From assembly GCA_039030715.1 (NCBI GenBank), contig JBCCDU010000006.1, positions 19,596 through 83,595 of the forward strand: a DNA stretch of 64,000 nt. The letters run 5' to 3'. The translations under genes and the position numbers were made by a program. The DNA comes from Thermohalobaculum sp039030715 (lineage in GTDB: Bacteria > Pseudomonadota > Alphaproteobacteria > Rhodobacterales > Rhodobacteraceae). Of the stretch, positions 24,306 to 33,077 are shown piece by piece (position 1 is the stretch's first letter; each line of letters begins with the position of its first letter). Below the pieces are notes generated by a model. It did not search any database and was not told the DNA's origin. It saw only the letters and a list, made by a program, of their open reading frames with translations.

Positions 24306-26456
24306 ATGACCAGCGAGACCGAGACTTCAGCCGCACCCGCGACAGCATCGGCGACAGGACAAAGCCCCCTTGGCGGGCTTCTGACCATCGCAGGCCGGGA
24401 TATGACGCTACCCGCCATGATCCTGGCTGGGCTTACCGTCTCGATCCTGCTGGTTCTGGTCGCGGGCGGCACGCAGCCCTTCCCCGAAAGCGTCACCCAG
24501 GCTTTTCCGATGGTGGAATGGGTCAACCAGGCCGAGAAATGGCTGCAAGAGCATCTGCGCTGGTTCACCCGAGCCGTCAGCGAGGGGGTCGGTTGGGCTC
24601 TCGATGGGTTGGAGGAGACGCTGCTCTCTCTGCCCTGGCCCGTGGTGATGTTGGGCCTGACACTGCCCGCTCTCGCCTATGGCGGATTACGGCTGGGTTT
24701 GATCACGGTGTTCGGGGTCTGGTTCTGGGCCGCGGTCGATATGTGGGACGTGGCCATGTCAACGCTGAGCCTGATGAGCGTATCGGTCCTGCTCTGCGTC
24801 GCAATCGGGCTCGTCCTGGGCGTGATATGCTCGCAATCCGATCGGTTCGAAGCCGCCTTGCGCCCTGCCCTTGACGCCATGCAGGTGATGCCCGCTTTCG
24901 TCTATCTGGTACCGGCGATCTTCTTCTTCGGTATCGGCGGACCTTCGGCCGCGATGGCGATCCTGATCTATGCCCTGCCGCCGATCATCCGGCTCACCAA
25001 TCTGGGCATCCGCCAAGTGCCACCGGGCATGGTCGAGGCCGCGCGCTCCTTCGGTACGTCGCCGACGCAGATGCTGATCAAGGTGCAGATCCCGCAGGCG
25101 ATGCCCTCGATCATGCTGGGTGTAAACCAGACCATCATGATGGCACTGGCGCTGGCGGTTCTGGCGACCTTCATCGGGGCCGAGGGCCTGGGCGCCGAGG
25201 TCTGGCGCGCAATCAGCCGCCTTCGCGTCGGCCAATCTTTCGAGGGTGGGCTTTGCATCGTCTTCATGGCGATCATCTTTGATCGGCTCAGCTATGCGAT
25301 GAGCAAGACGCGCAGCCCGTTCCCGCCGGATCAATTGGAGTTTCGCCTACTGCCGCAAAGCTGGGACGAGAACCCGGTCGCCAGGGCAGTCGAGAGCATC
25401 GTGGATAAAATATGGCGCGCGGTTGGGCGCGTCGGCATGGCACTGACCCGCGCGATTGCTTCGGTCGCAGGCTCGCCTGGTGGGCGCAGCGCCCCGGCCC
25501 ACGCCTGGTGCCTGCGCCATCCATTCCTAATCTGCGGGGCGGTCCTGATCGTGGCGACCCTGTTCGTCGATACCGCGATCGTGCCGATCGGGGATTATCC
25601 GCGCGATTGGGAAATCTCAATCCGCAAGCCGATCGATCAGGCAATCGATGCGCTCACCGTCTATCCGCCATTCATCGCAATCACACAGGCGATCCGCACC
25701 GGTGTCTATCTCTATCTGTTGAACCCGCTCGACAAATTCCTGATCGGTCTGCCCTGGTGGTATGTAATTGGCGTTCTCGCGCTGGTGATCTGGCGCTTGG
25801 TCGGGTGGCGCTTTGCCCTGGTGGCGGTGGCCTGCCTGTTCTTCGTCGGCGCGGCGGGCCTGTGGGAGATCACGATGTATACCCTCGCGGGCACCGCTGT
25901 GTCGGTGGTGATCTGCATGATCCTGGGTATCCCGCTGGGCGTTTTTGCAGCTTATTCCAAGACCTGGGACGCAATTCAGCGGCCCATCCTGGATACGATG
26001 CAGGTGATGCCCGCCTTCGTCTACCTCATCCCCGCGCTCTTCTTCTTTGGCGGCAACCCGACGACCGCGATCATCGCCACCGTGATCTACGCCCTGCCGC
26101 CGATGATCCGGATGACGACATTGGGCCTGAGCCAGGTGCCAACCGAGATCGAGGAAGTGTCGCGATCCTTTGGCGCGTCCTCGATACAGACCCTGATCAA
26201 GGCCAAACTGCCGTTGGCTACGCCCTCGATCATGCTGGGCGTCAATCAAACCGTCGTGATGGCCCTGGCCATGCAGGCGGTGACCCCCCTGGTCGCCGGT
26301 CTGGGCCTGGGCAAGGAAGTCTACGACGCAATGAACACCCTGAACACCGGCCAGGGCCTGATGGCGGGCATCGGCATCGCGATCCTGGCCATCGTACTGG
26401 ACCAGTTGACCCAGGCCTGGACTAAGACGCAGCGCGCCGCGCTCGGCCTGGCCTGA
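24306..26456 (+). CDS. proW: Fused double permease of a glycine betaine-type ABC importer
   Basis: A 716-residue protein containing two homologous BPD permease units. The first (about residues 110-345) has LDAMQVMPAFVYLVPAIFFF, an EAA-type loop (GMVEAARSFGTSPTQMLIKV) and SIMLGVNQTIMMALA. The second (about 470-710) repeats these as LDTMQVMPAFVYLIPALFFF, EIEEVSRSFGASSIQTLIKA and SIMLGVNQTVVMALA. ProW-type permeases normally form homodimers of one unit; here both halves are on one chain, so a pseudodimer with two slightly different halves is expected. The repeats are diverged, so this is not a recent duplication. Its binding protein gene follows after 108 bp. Confidence 0.9.
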   Translation: MTSETETSAAPATASATGQSPLGGLLTIAGRDMTLPAMILAGLTVSILLVLVAGGTQPFPESVTQAFPMVEWVNQAEKWLQEHLRWFTRAVSEGVGWALDGLEETLLSLPWPVVMLGLTLPALAYGGLRLGLITVFGVWFWAAVDMWDVAMSTLSLMSVSVLLCVAIGLVLGVICSQSDRFEAALRPALDAMQVMPAFVYLVPAIFFFGIGGPSAAMAILIYALPPIIRLTNLGIRQVPPGMVEAARSFGTSPTQMLIKVQIPQAMPSIMLGVNQTIMMALALAVLATFIGAEGLGAEVWRAISRLRVGQSFEGGLCIVFMAIIFDRLSYAMSKTRSPFPPDQLEFRLLPQSWDENPVARAVESIVDKIWRAVGRVGMALTRAIASVAGSPGGRSAPAHAWCLRHPFLICGAVLIVATLFVDTAIVPIGDYPRDWEISIRKPIDQAIDALTVYPPFIAITQAIRTGVYLYLLNPLDKFLIGLPWWYVIGVLALVIWRLVGWRFALVAVACLFFVGAAGLWEITMYTLAGTAVSVVICMILGIPLGVFAAYSKTWDAIQRPILDTMQVMPAFVYLIPALFFFGGNPTTAIIATVIYALPPMIRMTTLGLSQVPTEIEEVSRSFGASSIQTLIKAKLPLATPSIMLGVNQTVVMALAMQAVTPLVAGLGLGKEVYDAMNTLNTGQGLMAGIGIAILAIVLDQLTQAWTKTQRAALGLA

Positions 26457-26564
26457 GGGGTTCGATCTCGACACCTCGCCTGTTGCGCGCTAGCGTTCCC
26501 GACAGATGCGCCGAGACGCGCACAGCACCACCGCCCAACGGGCGCAAGCACAGGGAGCTTACTT

Positions 26565-27491
26565 ATGAAACTCACCGCATTTCTGGCTGCGGCCTCAGGT
26601 CTGGCCATCGCCGCGCAGGCGCAAGCCGAGACGCTCAAGGTCCCGGTTCCGGACTGGACCGGCGGCGCCGTGACCTGCGAAATGATCCACTACATCCTGG
26701 AAAACGAGATGGGGTACAAGGTCAAACGGATCACCATTCCTGCAGGCACCGCGCTGGATGAGGGGATGCGCGCAGGCGACCTGGATTTCGGCTGCGAGCG
26801 TTGGCCCTCCTATGACCCGGTCAAGGAAAAGTTCGTCAAGGAATATGGCGGCGACGGTTCGATCGTCTACTATGCCCCAACCGGGGTCGTAGGCGCCTCG
26901 GGCTATTATGTGCCGCGCTACCTGGTCGAGGGCGACGGCGCCAAAGCTCCGGATCTGAAGGCGGTCACCGACCTGCCGAAATATGCCGAGATGTTCACAA
27001 CGCTGGAATCCGATGGCAAGGGCCGCCTGCTGGGCTGCCCGGTGGCCGCCTGGGCCTGCGAGGATGCAGCCCGTTTGGAGGGGCTGAATGTGGACTTTGC
27101 CGTGACAGAGCTCGGTTCGGAAACCGCTCATTGGGCAGAAATCGAAGCCGCCTACAAGCGCGGCGAGCCATTCGTCGCCTACGCTTGGGAGCCACACTGG
27201 ATCCATGCGACCCTCGACTTGGTCGAGCTGGAACTGCCAGCATATTCGGACGAAGCATGGCCGGTCAGCGATTGGGGTGATGATCATACCCAGCATTACG
27301 GCCCCAAGGAGCTGGCTGAACGGCACCCCGACATCGTGGAATTGTTCAGCAAGTTTCGCATCTCTAACAGCGAACAGGCCAAGATGATCCTGGCCGTCGA
27401 CAAGGGCGGCGAGGATGTCGACGATGTAGTCGAGGCCTGGATGGAGGCCAACAAGGACACCTGGAAAGCCTGGGTGCCCCAGACCAATTGA
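26565..27491 (+). CDS. proX: Glycine betaine/proline-type ABC substrate-binding protein
   Basis: A 308-residue periplasmic OpuAC-fold protein. The signal peptide (MKLTAFLAAASGLAIAAQAQ, cut near A-ET) is followed by VPVPDWTGGAVTCEMIHYIL and WPSYDPVKEKF. Several Trp and Tyr residues that could form an aromatic cage for quaternary ammonium groups are present, as in WEPHWIH. GGGAG lies upstream of ATG 26565. Together with the permease and the divergent ATPase it makes a complete importer. Its substrate is probably glycine betaine or a relative, given the demethylation cluster 4 kb away, but choline or proline betaine remain possible. Confidence 0.88.
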   Translation: MKLTAFLAAASGLAIAAQAQAETLKVPVPDWTGGAVTCEMIHYILENEMGYKVKRITIPAGTALDEGMRAGDLDFGCERWPSYDPVKEKFVKEYGGDGSIVYYAPTGVVGASGYYVPRYLVEGDGAKAPDLKAVTDLPKYAEMFTTLESDGKGRLLGCPVAAWACEDAARLEGLNVDFAVTELGSETAHWAEIEAAYKRGEPFVAYAWEPHWIHATLDLVELELPAYSDEAWPVSDWGDDHTQHYGPKELAERHPDIVELFSKFRISNSEQAKMILAVDKGGEDVDDVVEAWMEANKDTWKAWVPQTN

Positions 27492-27515
27492 TCCCTGACA
27501 GATCGTTGAAACAAC

Positions 27516-27550
27516 GCGCCGCCCCGGGATACGCCCCGTGGGCGGCGCTT
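27516..27550 (+). terminator. Strong hairpin after the binding-protein gene
   Basis: GCGCCGCCC (27516-27524) pairs with GGGCGGCGC (27540-27548), with inner CGGG/CCCG pairs and loop ATACGC. Only TT follows, but stem strength and position 25 nt after the stop make termination likely. Confidence 0.7.
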
Positions 27551-27639
27551 CTGGTTCAGGCCCCGCACCGCATCGCGCAAGACGGACGGGTGCTGCCAGC
27601 GGCCTTGCGGGCTCCCCGAAACTCCGCCACAACTCCGCC

Positions 27640-28167
27640 ATGCCGGATGCACATGAAATTCATCAGTTCCTGCCCATCCAAACCGGCTGGCAGCCAGGCA
27701 TTGTGGGCTGGTCGATCGCGCACCACGCGCACTACTACGCCCATAACTGGGGGTTTGGCAGCAGCTTCGAGGCGAAACTGGCGCGCGAGATGGGCTCATT
27801 CCTGGCTCGGCTGGATCAGCCCGGCAATCACTTGTTCTGGCTTGCCGATGCAGAGGGCCCAATCGGAACCATCGCCATCGATGGGGACGGGATCGAGGAC
27901 GGCAAGGCGCATCTGCGCTGGTTCATCCTCGACGACAGGGCGCGCGGCCAGGGTCTGGGCCGACGACTGCTGGATGCGGCCGTACGGGCCGCGCATGGCG
28001 ATGGCGCGACGGGGATCTTCCTCTGGACCTTCGAGGGGCTCGACCCGGCGCGGCGGCTTTACGAAAGCGCAGGCTTCCAGCTGATCGACTCGCGACGCGC
28101 CCGGACCTGGGGCCGCGAAATGACCGAACAGCGCTTTGAACTGTCGTTTCGTGAGGGCATTCAGTGA
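27640..28167 (+). CDS. GNAT family N-acetyltransferase
   Basis: A 175-residue acetyltransferase. Acetyl-CoA-binding motif A is in LRWFILDDRARGQGLGRRLL, and the C-terminal RRLYESAGF helix-turn is typical. The N-terminal part (HHAHYYAHNWGFGSSFEAKL) resembles GNAT domains found fused to MarR regulators, but no DNA-binding domain is present. ATG 27640 starts the family-like portion. It is the first gene of a tight operon with a methyltransferase (GTGA overlap) and a glutathione transferase (ATGA overlap). Acceptor unknown. Confidence 0.82.
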   Translation: MPDAHEIHQFLPIQTGWQPGIVGWSIAHHAHYYAHNWGFGSSFEAKLAREMGSFLARLDQPGNHLFWLADAEGPIGTIAIDGDGIEDGKAHLRWFILDDRARGQGLGRRLLDAAVRAAHGDGATGIFLWTFEGLDPARRLYESAGFQLIDSRRARTWGREMTEQRFELSFREGIQ

Positions 28168-29057
28168 CCGATGCCTATTCCGATTTCTCTCTGCGTCCTT
28201 GGGACAGCGCCGCCTGGGATCCCTCGCCCGAAGCGGAGGCCGTGCCCACGATGCTCAGCGACGAGGAGGGCCGGCTCCTGACCTGGCTCGGGGGGCACTG
28301 GGCGCGGGGCGCGGGCGCGGCCTGCGACCTGGGGTGCTTCGCGGGCGGCTCCACCGCGAGGCTCGCCGATGGGCTGGTGCGCGGCGGGATCGACGCCAGC
28401 GTGCACGCGTTCGACTTCTTCACCATCTCGCCGGAGCACAAACAGAAATTTCTCCATGATCGGGGCGTGCGCCGCTTTTGGGGCACCAATCTGCTGCCCT
28501 GCGCGAAACGGCTGCTGAAACCCTGGCGCGGTCGCGTCACCCTCCATCGCGAGGATCTGGCGAAAACCCGATGGACGGCTGGCCCCATCGAGATCCTGTT
28601 CATCGACGCCATGAAAACGCCCGAGACCGCCGACGCGATCCTGCGCAACTTCGTGCCCGCGCTGGTTCCCGGACGCTCGATCATCGTGCATCAGGACTAT
28701 CAGCACTGGCGCCAGCCCTGGATCGCAGCCCAGATGGTGTTGCTGCGCCCGCATCTGCGCCCGGTTGCCTGGTGTGCGCAGAATACCACAGTCTTCGCGG
28801 TCGACAGCCTGCCCGATGCCGCTGGCCTGGCCGCCGCCGCCACCGATGGAATGACCGACGCGCGGATGACGGAATTGCTGCATCAGGCGCTGTGGGCCGC
28901 CCCAGCAGGTCCCCCGCGCCGGATGATCGCCCAATCGATTCTGGGGTTGGAAGATGCCCCTGGCTGCCGCGTCCCCTTTCGTTTCGATCGCAGCGGCTTC
29001 ACGCCAAAACGGATCCGTCGCCTGTTGGCCACCCTCGACTCTGGAGAAGTTGAATGA
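28164..29057 (+). CDS. TylF/MycF-like or class I methyltransferase domain protein
   Basis: A 297-residue protein with a GTG start that overlaps the preceding stop codon (GTGA). The SAM-binding core is seen in CDLGCFAGGSTARLADGL (about residues 54-71), an acidic VHAFDFFT strand, and IEILFIDAMKTPETADAIL, where the Asp resembles the metal-binding Asp of macrocin-type methyltransferases. Later, IIVHQDYQHWRQPWI continues the fold. It may methylate a small molecule or be a structural relative of sugar methylases. The tail lacks known domains. Confidence 0.7.
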   Translation: MTDAYSDFSLRPWDSAAWDPSPEAEAVPTMLSDEEGRLLTWLGGHWARGAGAACDLGCFAGGSTARLADGLVRGGIDASVHAFDFFTISPEHKQKFLHDRGVRRFWGTNLLPCAKRLLKPWRGRVTLHREDLAKTRWTAGPIEILFIDAMKTPETADAILRNFVPALVPGRSIIVHQDYQHWRQPWIAAQMVLLRPHLRPVAWCAQNTTVFAVDSLPDAAGLAAAATDGMTDARMTELLHQALWAAPAGPPRRMIAQSILGLEDAPGCRVPFRFDRSGFTPKRIRRLLATLDSGEVE

Positions 29058-29665
29058 GCTACACGATCATGGGCTTCCCGCGCACCCGCGCCATTCGTGT
29101 GATGTGGCTGCTGGAGGAGCTTGGCCAAAGCTATGATATCGATCCCGCGATGCCCGCCAGCGACGAGGCCAAGGCGGTGAACCCGACCGGCAAGGTGCCA
29201 GCGCTGATCGACAATGGCCATGTCATTCCCGACAGCGTGGCGATATGCACCTATCTGGCCGACAAGCACGGTGGGTGCACCCATCCTGCAGGCACTGTCG
29301 AGCGTGCATTGCAGGACAGCTTCACCCAGTTCTGCGTCGACGAAGTGGAAGGCGCGCTCTGGACCCATGCCAAGCACACCTTCGTTTTGCCCGAGGAGTT
29401 GCGGGTCGAAGCGCCGAAGCAAACCGCAGCCAAGGAATTCGCCCGGGCAATGGACCGGCTGGAGGCCCGTCTGGGCGACGGACCTTTCGTCACCGGCGAA
29501 ACGTTCACCGTACCCGATCTGTTGCTGGCACATTGCAGCAGTTGGGCGCGGATGCTGCCGCAATGGCCGATCGAATCGGAACGGCTGAACAGCTATTTCA
29601 AGTCGCTGATCAAACGGCCAGCCTATATTCGCACACAGGAGAGGGCTGCGAAATACACCGCCTGA
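29054..29665 (+). CDS. Glutathione S-transferase family protein
   Basis: A 203-residue GST. The N-terminal thioredoxin-fold domain carries VNPTGKVPALIDNG and the glutathione-binding motif PDSVAICTYL (residues about 58-70), and the C-terminal all-helical domain is complete with FTVPDLLLAH. It starts within the stop of the upstream methyltransferase gene (ATGA). Typical roles are detoxification or isomerisation with glutathione. It is convergent with mntR, 6 bp away, and no terminator is visible between them. Confidence 0.88.
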   Translation: MSYTIMGFPRTRAIRVMWLLEELGQSYDIDPAMPASDEAKAVNPTGKVPALIDNGHVIPDSVAICTYLADKHGGCTHPAGTVERALQDSFTQFCVDEVEGALWTHAKHTFVLPEELRVEAPKQTAAKEFARAMDRLEARLGDGPFVTGETFTVPDLLLAHCSSWARMLPQWPIESERLNSYFKSLIKRPAYIRTQERAAKYTA

Positions 29666-29671
29666 GGCGTC

Positions 29672-30118
29672 TTAACCCGCCTTGGCCACGAAGCGTTTCA
29701 GCGCTGCCAGGGTGGTTTCGCTGATATGGTGCTCGATCCCCTCGGCATCGCTTTCGGCAGTTTCGGAGTCGACGCCCAGGGCCAGCAGGAAGTCTCGCAC
29801 CACACCGTGGCGGGTGCGGGCCATTTCGGCCATCTCGCGCCCCGCATCGGTCAGAAAGATCGAGCGGTATTTCTCCTTGCGCACCAGCCCCTCGCGAATG
29901 AGGCGGTTCAGCGTGGTGTTGACCGTGGCATTGGTGACGCCCATCCGTTCGGCCACGTCGACCGAGCGCGCCTCGCCCGACACATCGATCAGATCGGCGA
30001 TCAGTTCGACATAATCCTCCGCCACCTCGCGTTGATGCGCCTCGCGCACTGTCTCGAAGCTGCGCGCCTGACGGGTGGCCTCGCGCAAGCTGGTGGGTGT
30101 GTCGTTGGGTTTAGGCAT
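29672..30118 (-). CDS. mntR: MntR, manganese-responsive DtxR-family repressor
   Basis: A 148-residue regulator. The winged helix is in EARSVDVAERMGVTNATVNTTL and the dimerisation/metal region in DAEGIEHHISETTLAALKRF, closely matching the EMEHHVSE motif of MntR proteins. It lacks the SH3-like C-terminal domain of DtxR/IdeR, as MntR does. It is divergent from sitABCD, and the 88-bp region between them holds a palindrome that probably binds it. On Mn2+ binding it should repress sitABCD. The minus-strand TTGACC overlaps the operator and could be its own -35, suggesting autoregulation. Confidence 0.9.
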   Translation of the reverse strand: MPKPNDTPTSLREATRQARSFETVREAHQREVAEDYVELIADLIDVSGEARSVDVAERMGVTNATVNTTLNRLIREGLVRKEKYRSIFLTDAGREMAEMARTRHGVVRDFLLALGVDSETAESDAEGIEHHISETTLAALKRFVAKAG

Positions 30119-30142
30119 AGGACCACCATAAGCGTGTATTTT

Positions 30143-30158
30143 TTTAGGTCAACCTAAA
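30143..30158. promoter_or_regulatory. MntR box in the mntR-sitA intergenic region
   Basis: A perfect dyad TTTAGGT-CA-ACCTAAA with 7-bp arms in an AT-rich stretch. TATAAG at 30180-30185 is a plausible -10 for sitA, which would put the operator over its -35. The arrangement matches known MntR operators in alphaproteobacterial sitABCD loci. Confidence 0.8.
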
Positions 30159-30206
30159 TTTTTTAGATCATTGACAGAGTATAAGTCTCGCCCTAACTGC
30201 TGATTT

Positions 30207-31166
30207 ATGAGAACAGTCATTTTTGCCGCTGCGCTAGGAAGTCTAGCCAATCTGTCCGCCCAAGCCGAACCACGGCTGATTGCGACCGTGGGCATGATCG
30301 CCGAGCCCGCGAGGGTCATCGCCGGTACCTGCGCCAGTGTAGACACGATGATGGGTCCAGGCATCGACCCTCACCTTTATCAACCGAGCGCCGGCGATGT
30401 GCGCAGCCTATTTGACGCCGATGCGATCCTCTACGCCGGACATAATCTGGAGGGCCAACTTGGCGAGGTGCTGGCGCGGCTGGACGGGCGCAAACCGGTT
30501 CTCGCAGTTTCGGAGGCCGCGGCCCCGGTGGAAAACCTGATCCTGCCGGAAGGCGCCAGCTATCCGGACCCGCATCTCTGGATGGACGCCGCGCTTTGGT
30601 CCCGCATAGCCTCGCCGATTGCCACGCTGATGGCTACACTGGACCCAGACTGCAGCACGGAGGCGAAAAACGCCGCGGAGGATTATGTCACCGAACTGAT
30701 GGCGTTGGATGCGTGGATCGAAGCGTCGATCGCGACGATACCACAGACCCAGCGCGTGATGGTTACAGCCCATGACGCGTTCGCCTATTACGGTCGCGCT
30801 TACGGGATCGAGGTGATCGGCATCCAGGGCGTCTCGACCGAAAGCGAGGCGGGGATCGCCGATATCCGCCAGATGGTCGATCTGGTGGTGGATCGTCAGA
30901 TCCCTGCCGTCTTTATCGAGAGCACGATCAACCCGCGCACGGTCGAGGCCGTAATCGCCGCAGCGGCGGAGCGTGGCCATCAGGTCACCCTGGGGGGAGA
31001 GCTGTTTTCGGACGCTATGGGTGCCGAAGGCACGGTCGAAGGCACCTATATCGGCATGTTGCACGCCAACACCGTCGCAGTCATCATGGCCCTGGGCGGC
31101 ACCCCCGCACCGTTGCCGGCGGCGCTGCACCCATGGGCCGAACGATGGGGCCTTTCACCCCAATGA
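30207..31166 (+). CDS. sitA: Manganese/zinc ABC transporter substrate-binding protein
   Basis: A 319-residue periplasmic cluster-9 binding protein with a short signal peptide (MRTVIFAAALGSLANLSAQA). Four probable metal ligands appear at the usual places: His in GIDPHLYQP, His in DPHLWMDAALW, Glu in FIESTINPR and Asp in GGELFSDAMG. A Glu-Asp C-terminal pair rather than two His and no histidine-rich loop favours Mn2+ over Zn2+. No clear ribosome-binding site precedes ATG 30207, so it might be translated from a very short leader. Heads the mntR-controlled sitABCD operon. Confidence 0.88.
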   Translation: MRTVIFAAALGSLANLSAQAEPRLIATVGMIAEPARVIAGTCASVDTMMGPGIDPHLYQPSAGDVRSLFDADAILYAGHNLEGQLGEVLARLDGRKPVLAVSEAAAPVENLILPEGASYPDPHLWMDAALWSRIASPIATLMATLDPDCSTEAKNAAEDYVTELMALDAWIEASIATIPQTQRVMVTAHDAFAYYGRAYGIEVIGIQGVSTESEAGIADIRQMVDLVVDRQIPAVFIESTINPRTVEAVIAAAAERGHQVTLGGELFSDAMGAEGTVEGTYIGMLHANTVAVIMALGGTPAPLPAALHPWAERWGLSPQ

Positions 31167-31933
31167 CCGCCCACCTTCACGAACCGGACCTGGCGCTGCA
31201 TGTGGAGGATCTAACAGTCAGTTATGCCGGGCAACCCGCGCTCTGGGACATCGATGTGGATGTGCCTCCCGGGGTTATGTGCGCCGTTGTGGGGCCGAAC
31301 GGGGCGGGAAAGTCCACGCTGCTGAAAGCTGTGCTGGAATTGACGCCCCCGACGGCGGGCCACGTCATGCTTTCGGGTCGCCCCTATCGCCAGATGCGCA
31401 AGCGCGTGGCCTACGTCCCCCAGCGCAGCTCGGTCGATTGGGACTTTCCAACCACGGCTTTGGATGTGGTTATGATGGGGCGCTATGGCCATCTTGGCTG
31501 GTTCCGCCGCCCGGGCCGTGACGTACGCGACCGCGCCATGGCAGCACTCGCCGAAGTCGGGCTGGAGACGCTCTACAATCGCCAGATCAGCCAGCTTTCC
31601 GGCGGCCAGCAGCAGCGCGTGTTTCTAGCGCGGGCGCTTGTGCAGGAGGCCGATACCTATTTCCTCGATGAACCCATGGCGGGTGTGGATGCCACGACCG
31701 AGCGCGTCATCATCGCCCTGCTGCAACGCCTGCGCAGTCAGGGCAAAACAGTCATTGTCGTCCATCACGACCTGGCGACGGTGCGGGAGTACTATGACTG
31801 GCTGGTTCTGCTGAATGTGCGGGTGATCGCGCAAGGTCCGGTGGGCGAGGTAATGACCCCCGACAATCTGCGCGCCGCCTATGGCGGGCAGATCGCGCTG
31901 ATCGAGGCGGCAGCACAGCCCGTTACGGCCTGA
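31163..31933 (+). CDS. sitB: Manganese ABC transporter ATPase
   Basis: A 256-residue ATPase with Walker A GPNGAGKST, Q-loop VPQRSSVDWDFP (typical for metal importers), signature LSGGQQQRVFLARAL and Walker B TYFLDEPMAGVD. ATG 31163 overlaps the sitA stop (ATGA) and is preferred over an upstream ATG at 31133 that would extend into sitA. It drives import through SitC and SitD. Ordinary family length and no unusual residues. Confidence 0.92.
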   Translation: MTAHLHEPDLALHVEDLTVSYAGQPALWDIDVDVPPGVMCAVVGPNGAGKSTLLKAVLELTPPTAGHVMLSGRPYRQMRKRVAYVPQRSSVDWDFPTTALDVVMMGRYGHLGWFRRPGRDVRDRAMAALAEVGLETLYNRQISQLSGGQQQRVFLARALVQEADTYFLDEPMAGVDATTERVIIALLQRLRSQGKTVIVVHHDLATVREYYDWLVLLNVRVIAQGPVGEVMTPDNLRAAYGGQIALIEAAAQPVTA

Positions 31934-31934
31934 G

Positions 31935-33077
31935 ATGGGCCTGCTGGCCGACCTTTTGGGCGACTACACCCTGCGCAATGTCGCGATCGGGGCTGCTATC
32001 CTGGGCGCTGTCTCAGGCGCGCTCGGTTGTTTTGCCCTGCTGCGGAGGCAGAGTCTTCTGGGCGACACACTCAGCCACGCGGCCTTGCCCGGAATCTGCC
32101 TTGGGTTTCTGATTGCGGGCAGTCGCTCGCTGGGACCGATCCTGGTGGGTGCATTGATCTCCGGAGCGCTGGCCGGGCTGGCAGTGATCTTTCTGATCCG
32201 CATGACCCGGCTGAAAACCGATGCAGCGCTGGGCATCGCGCTGTCGCTGTTCTTTGCCGGCGGGATCGTTCTGCTGACGCTGATCCAGCGCCAGGCCGGG
32301 GCGGCGCAGGCGGGGCTAGAAAGTTTCCTCTTCGGCCAGGCTGCGGCAATCCTGCCTCGCGACCTCTGGGTCATGGGGGCGATCGCCGCCGTGGCCCTGG
32401 GGGCCGTCGCGCTCTGTTGGAAGGAATTCAAACTGGCGAGTTTCGATCCGGTCTTTGCCCAGACCCTGGGCCTGCCGGTCGCGGTGCTGGAAGCTGCGTT
32501 GACGGTGCTGGTTGCGCTGGCCGTGGTGATCGGCTTGCAGATGGTCGGCGTGGTTCTTATGGCCGCGATGGTGATCGCACCCGCAGCCGCCGCGCGGCAA
32601 TGGGTGGGGAGATTGGGGCATATGGTGCTGCTCGCGGCCTTGTTCGGTATATTGGCCGGGGTTGGCGGGGCGGGGATCTCCGCCTTGCAACCGGGGCTCG
32701 CCACCGGGCCGCTGATCGTGCTGATCGCGGCGGGGCTGGTGGCGGTCTCGATCCTTTTCGCGCCAGGACGCGGCGTGCTTTGGGAGATGGCCGCGCGCGC
32801 ACGCGAGCGGGCCGATCTGCAGGGCCGGCAGATCCTCGCCACCTTCCGCGATCTGGCGCGCGACCATGGCGACCCCGCCTATCCGGTCGAGCGCGGTATG
32901 CTGGACACATATCATGGCGCCAAAACCTCGCGCGAGTTGGACAAGCTGGCGGCGGAGGGTCTGATCGCCCCCGCCTCGCATATGCCGATGGAGGGCGAGC
33001 ACTGGGTCCTGACCGAAAAGGGTCTGCGCGAGACCGAGGATCTGGCTATGCCCAAAAGTTTTCCGAGCCATGTTTGA
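31935..33077 (+). CDS. sitC: Manganese ABC transporter permease with C-terminal winged-helix-like tail
   Basis: A 380-residue cluster-9 permease. Eight or so membrane segments span residues 15-285 (for example GALGCFALLRRQSLLGDTLSHAALPG). The last 90 residues are soluble (ILATFRDLARDHGDPAYPV ... WVLTEKGLRETEDL) and resemble a DtxR/MntR-like winged helix. SitC/SitD-type permeases in related bacteria commonly lack or carry such tails; its role is unknown, but it could couple transport to DNA or to the regulator. It starts one base after the sitB stop and overlaps sitD by 8 bp. Confidence 0.88.
   Translation: MGLLADLLGDYTLRNVAIGAAILGAVSGALGCFALLRRQSLLGDTLSHAALPGICLGFLIAGSRSLGPILVGALISGALAGLAVIFLIRMTRLKTDAALGIALSLFFAGGIVLLTLIQRQAGAAQAGLESFLFGQAAAILPRDLWVMGAIAAVALGAVALCWKEFKLASFDPVFAQTLGLPVAVLEAALTVLVALAVVIGLQMVGVVLMAAMVIAPAAAARQWVGRLGHMVLLAALFGILAGVGGAGISALQPGLATGPLIVLIAAGLVAVSILFAPGRGVLWEMAARARERADLQGRQILATFRDLARDHGDPAYPVERGMLDTYHGAKTSRELDKLAAEGLIAPASHMPMEGEHWVLTEKGLRETEDLAMPKSFPSHV

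Noticed and set aside
27503..27515. GTTGAAACAACG as a seventh composite element
   Set aside because: Only the first block matches; no GACA or second TGAAAC follows and it abuts a terminator stem.
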